From an uncultured Clostridia bacterium (GTDB lineage: Bacteria > Bacillota > Clostridia > Oscillospirales > Ruminococcaceae), in the NCBI GenBank assembly GCA_947626755.1, contig CANQTP010000028.1, positions 1-32,784 on the forward strand: a stretch of 32,784 nt of DNA. Direction: 5' to 3'. Position 1 is the stretch's first letter, and the number at the start of each line of letters is the position of its first letter. Shown piece after piece: positions 32,738 to 32,784 of the stretch. Below the pieces are notes generated by a model, which saw nothing but the letters and a program-made list of their open reading frames with translations, was not told the DNA's origin and made no database searches. A program made the translations under genes and the position numbers.

Positions 32738-32784
32738 ATGACCAAAAAGGCACAGCAAAACAGACCTCAGCCGAAAAAAGCTGA
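32738..32784 (+). CDS. Start of a Lys/Gln-rich protein gene (partial)
   Basis: An ATG at 32738, about 40 nt after the duplicated promoter, opens a frame MTKKAQQNRPQPKKA that runs off the window edge after 15 codons. The ribosome binding site is weak (GTGAG close to the ATG, AAAG further up). Too little is visible to assign a product. Confidence 0.4.
   Translation, partial: MTKKAQQNRPQPKKA

Overview
The window looks like chromosomal DNA of an anaerobic gut or rumen Firmicute, most likely in the Ruminococcus / Oscillospiraceae group. This is inferred from the moderate GC content, strong GGAGG-type ribosome binding sites, consensus TTGACA/TATAAT promoters with 17-bp spacers, the Bacillus-like cluster darA–holB–ricT, lipoprotein and BspA-type surface proteins without an outer-membrane system, and the Firmicute family DUF6472. 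No rRNA, tRNA or CRISPR was seen.

Layout. 1–4.8 kb (minus): a GH2 beta-galactosidase cut by the window edge, a DUF368 (PopT-type) polyprenyl-phosphate transporter, and the GH77 amylomaltase malQ. 4.8–5.2 kb (plus): a 37-residue Asn/Gln/Ser/Lys-rich peptide gene preceded by a long palindromic leader element (copy A). 5.2–10.6 kb (minus): a lipoprotein and a giant membrane-anchored fibronectin-III protein. 10.8–13.5 kb (minus): a five-gene operon of PilZ protein, ParA ATPase, ComFB-like CxxC protein, SfsA and DUF6472; the last three are joined by ATGA overlaps. 13.7–17.4 kb (plus): a two-helix membrane protein, lepA (TTG start) and hemW. 17.5–18.1 kb (minus): an overlapping small pair with a DUF4160 protein. 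18.2–20.6 kb (plus): a strong promoter, a long leader with a 21-bp stem plus U-tract and palindromic copy B, then a ClpP-type peptidase and a soluble VirD4/TraG-like ATPase. 20.6–30.8 kb (minus): a long series running from an XRE regulator through an Orn/Lys/Arg decarboxylase, darA, holB, ricT, a small membrane protein, an SPFH protein and an MBOAT–DHHW–DUF4358 acyl-transfer module to a secreted LRR/Fn3 protein. 30.9–32.8 kb (plus): a PD-(D/E)XK Rpn-family nuclease followed by two free-standing copies of its own C-terminal domain. The locus is bounded by roughly 155–165-bp inverted repeats, and its promoter is duplicated downstream.

Two regions look most novel. First, the Rpn locus has a strong internal Shine-Dalgarno and ATG in the nuclease gene, exactly where a short C-terminal product would start. 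That domain is then repeated twice downstream as separate genes on 262-bp tandem units. This fits, and extends, the known idea of intragenic antitoxins in Rpn nucleases. Second, the ClpP + VirD4-like ATPase pair, with intact ClpP triad and no other conjugation genes nearby, sits behind an elaborate leader whose palindromic element recurs 13.5 kb away in front of the small peptide gene. This suggests a shared RNA- or protein-based control. Assignments rest on motif reading only; no database search was possible.
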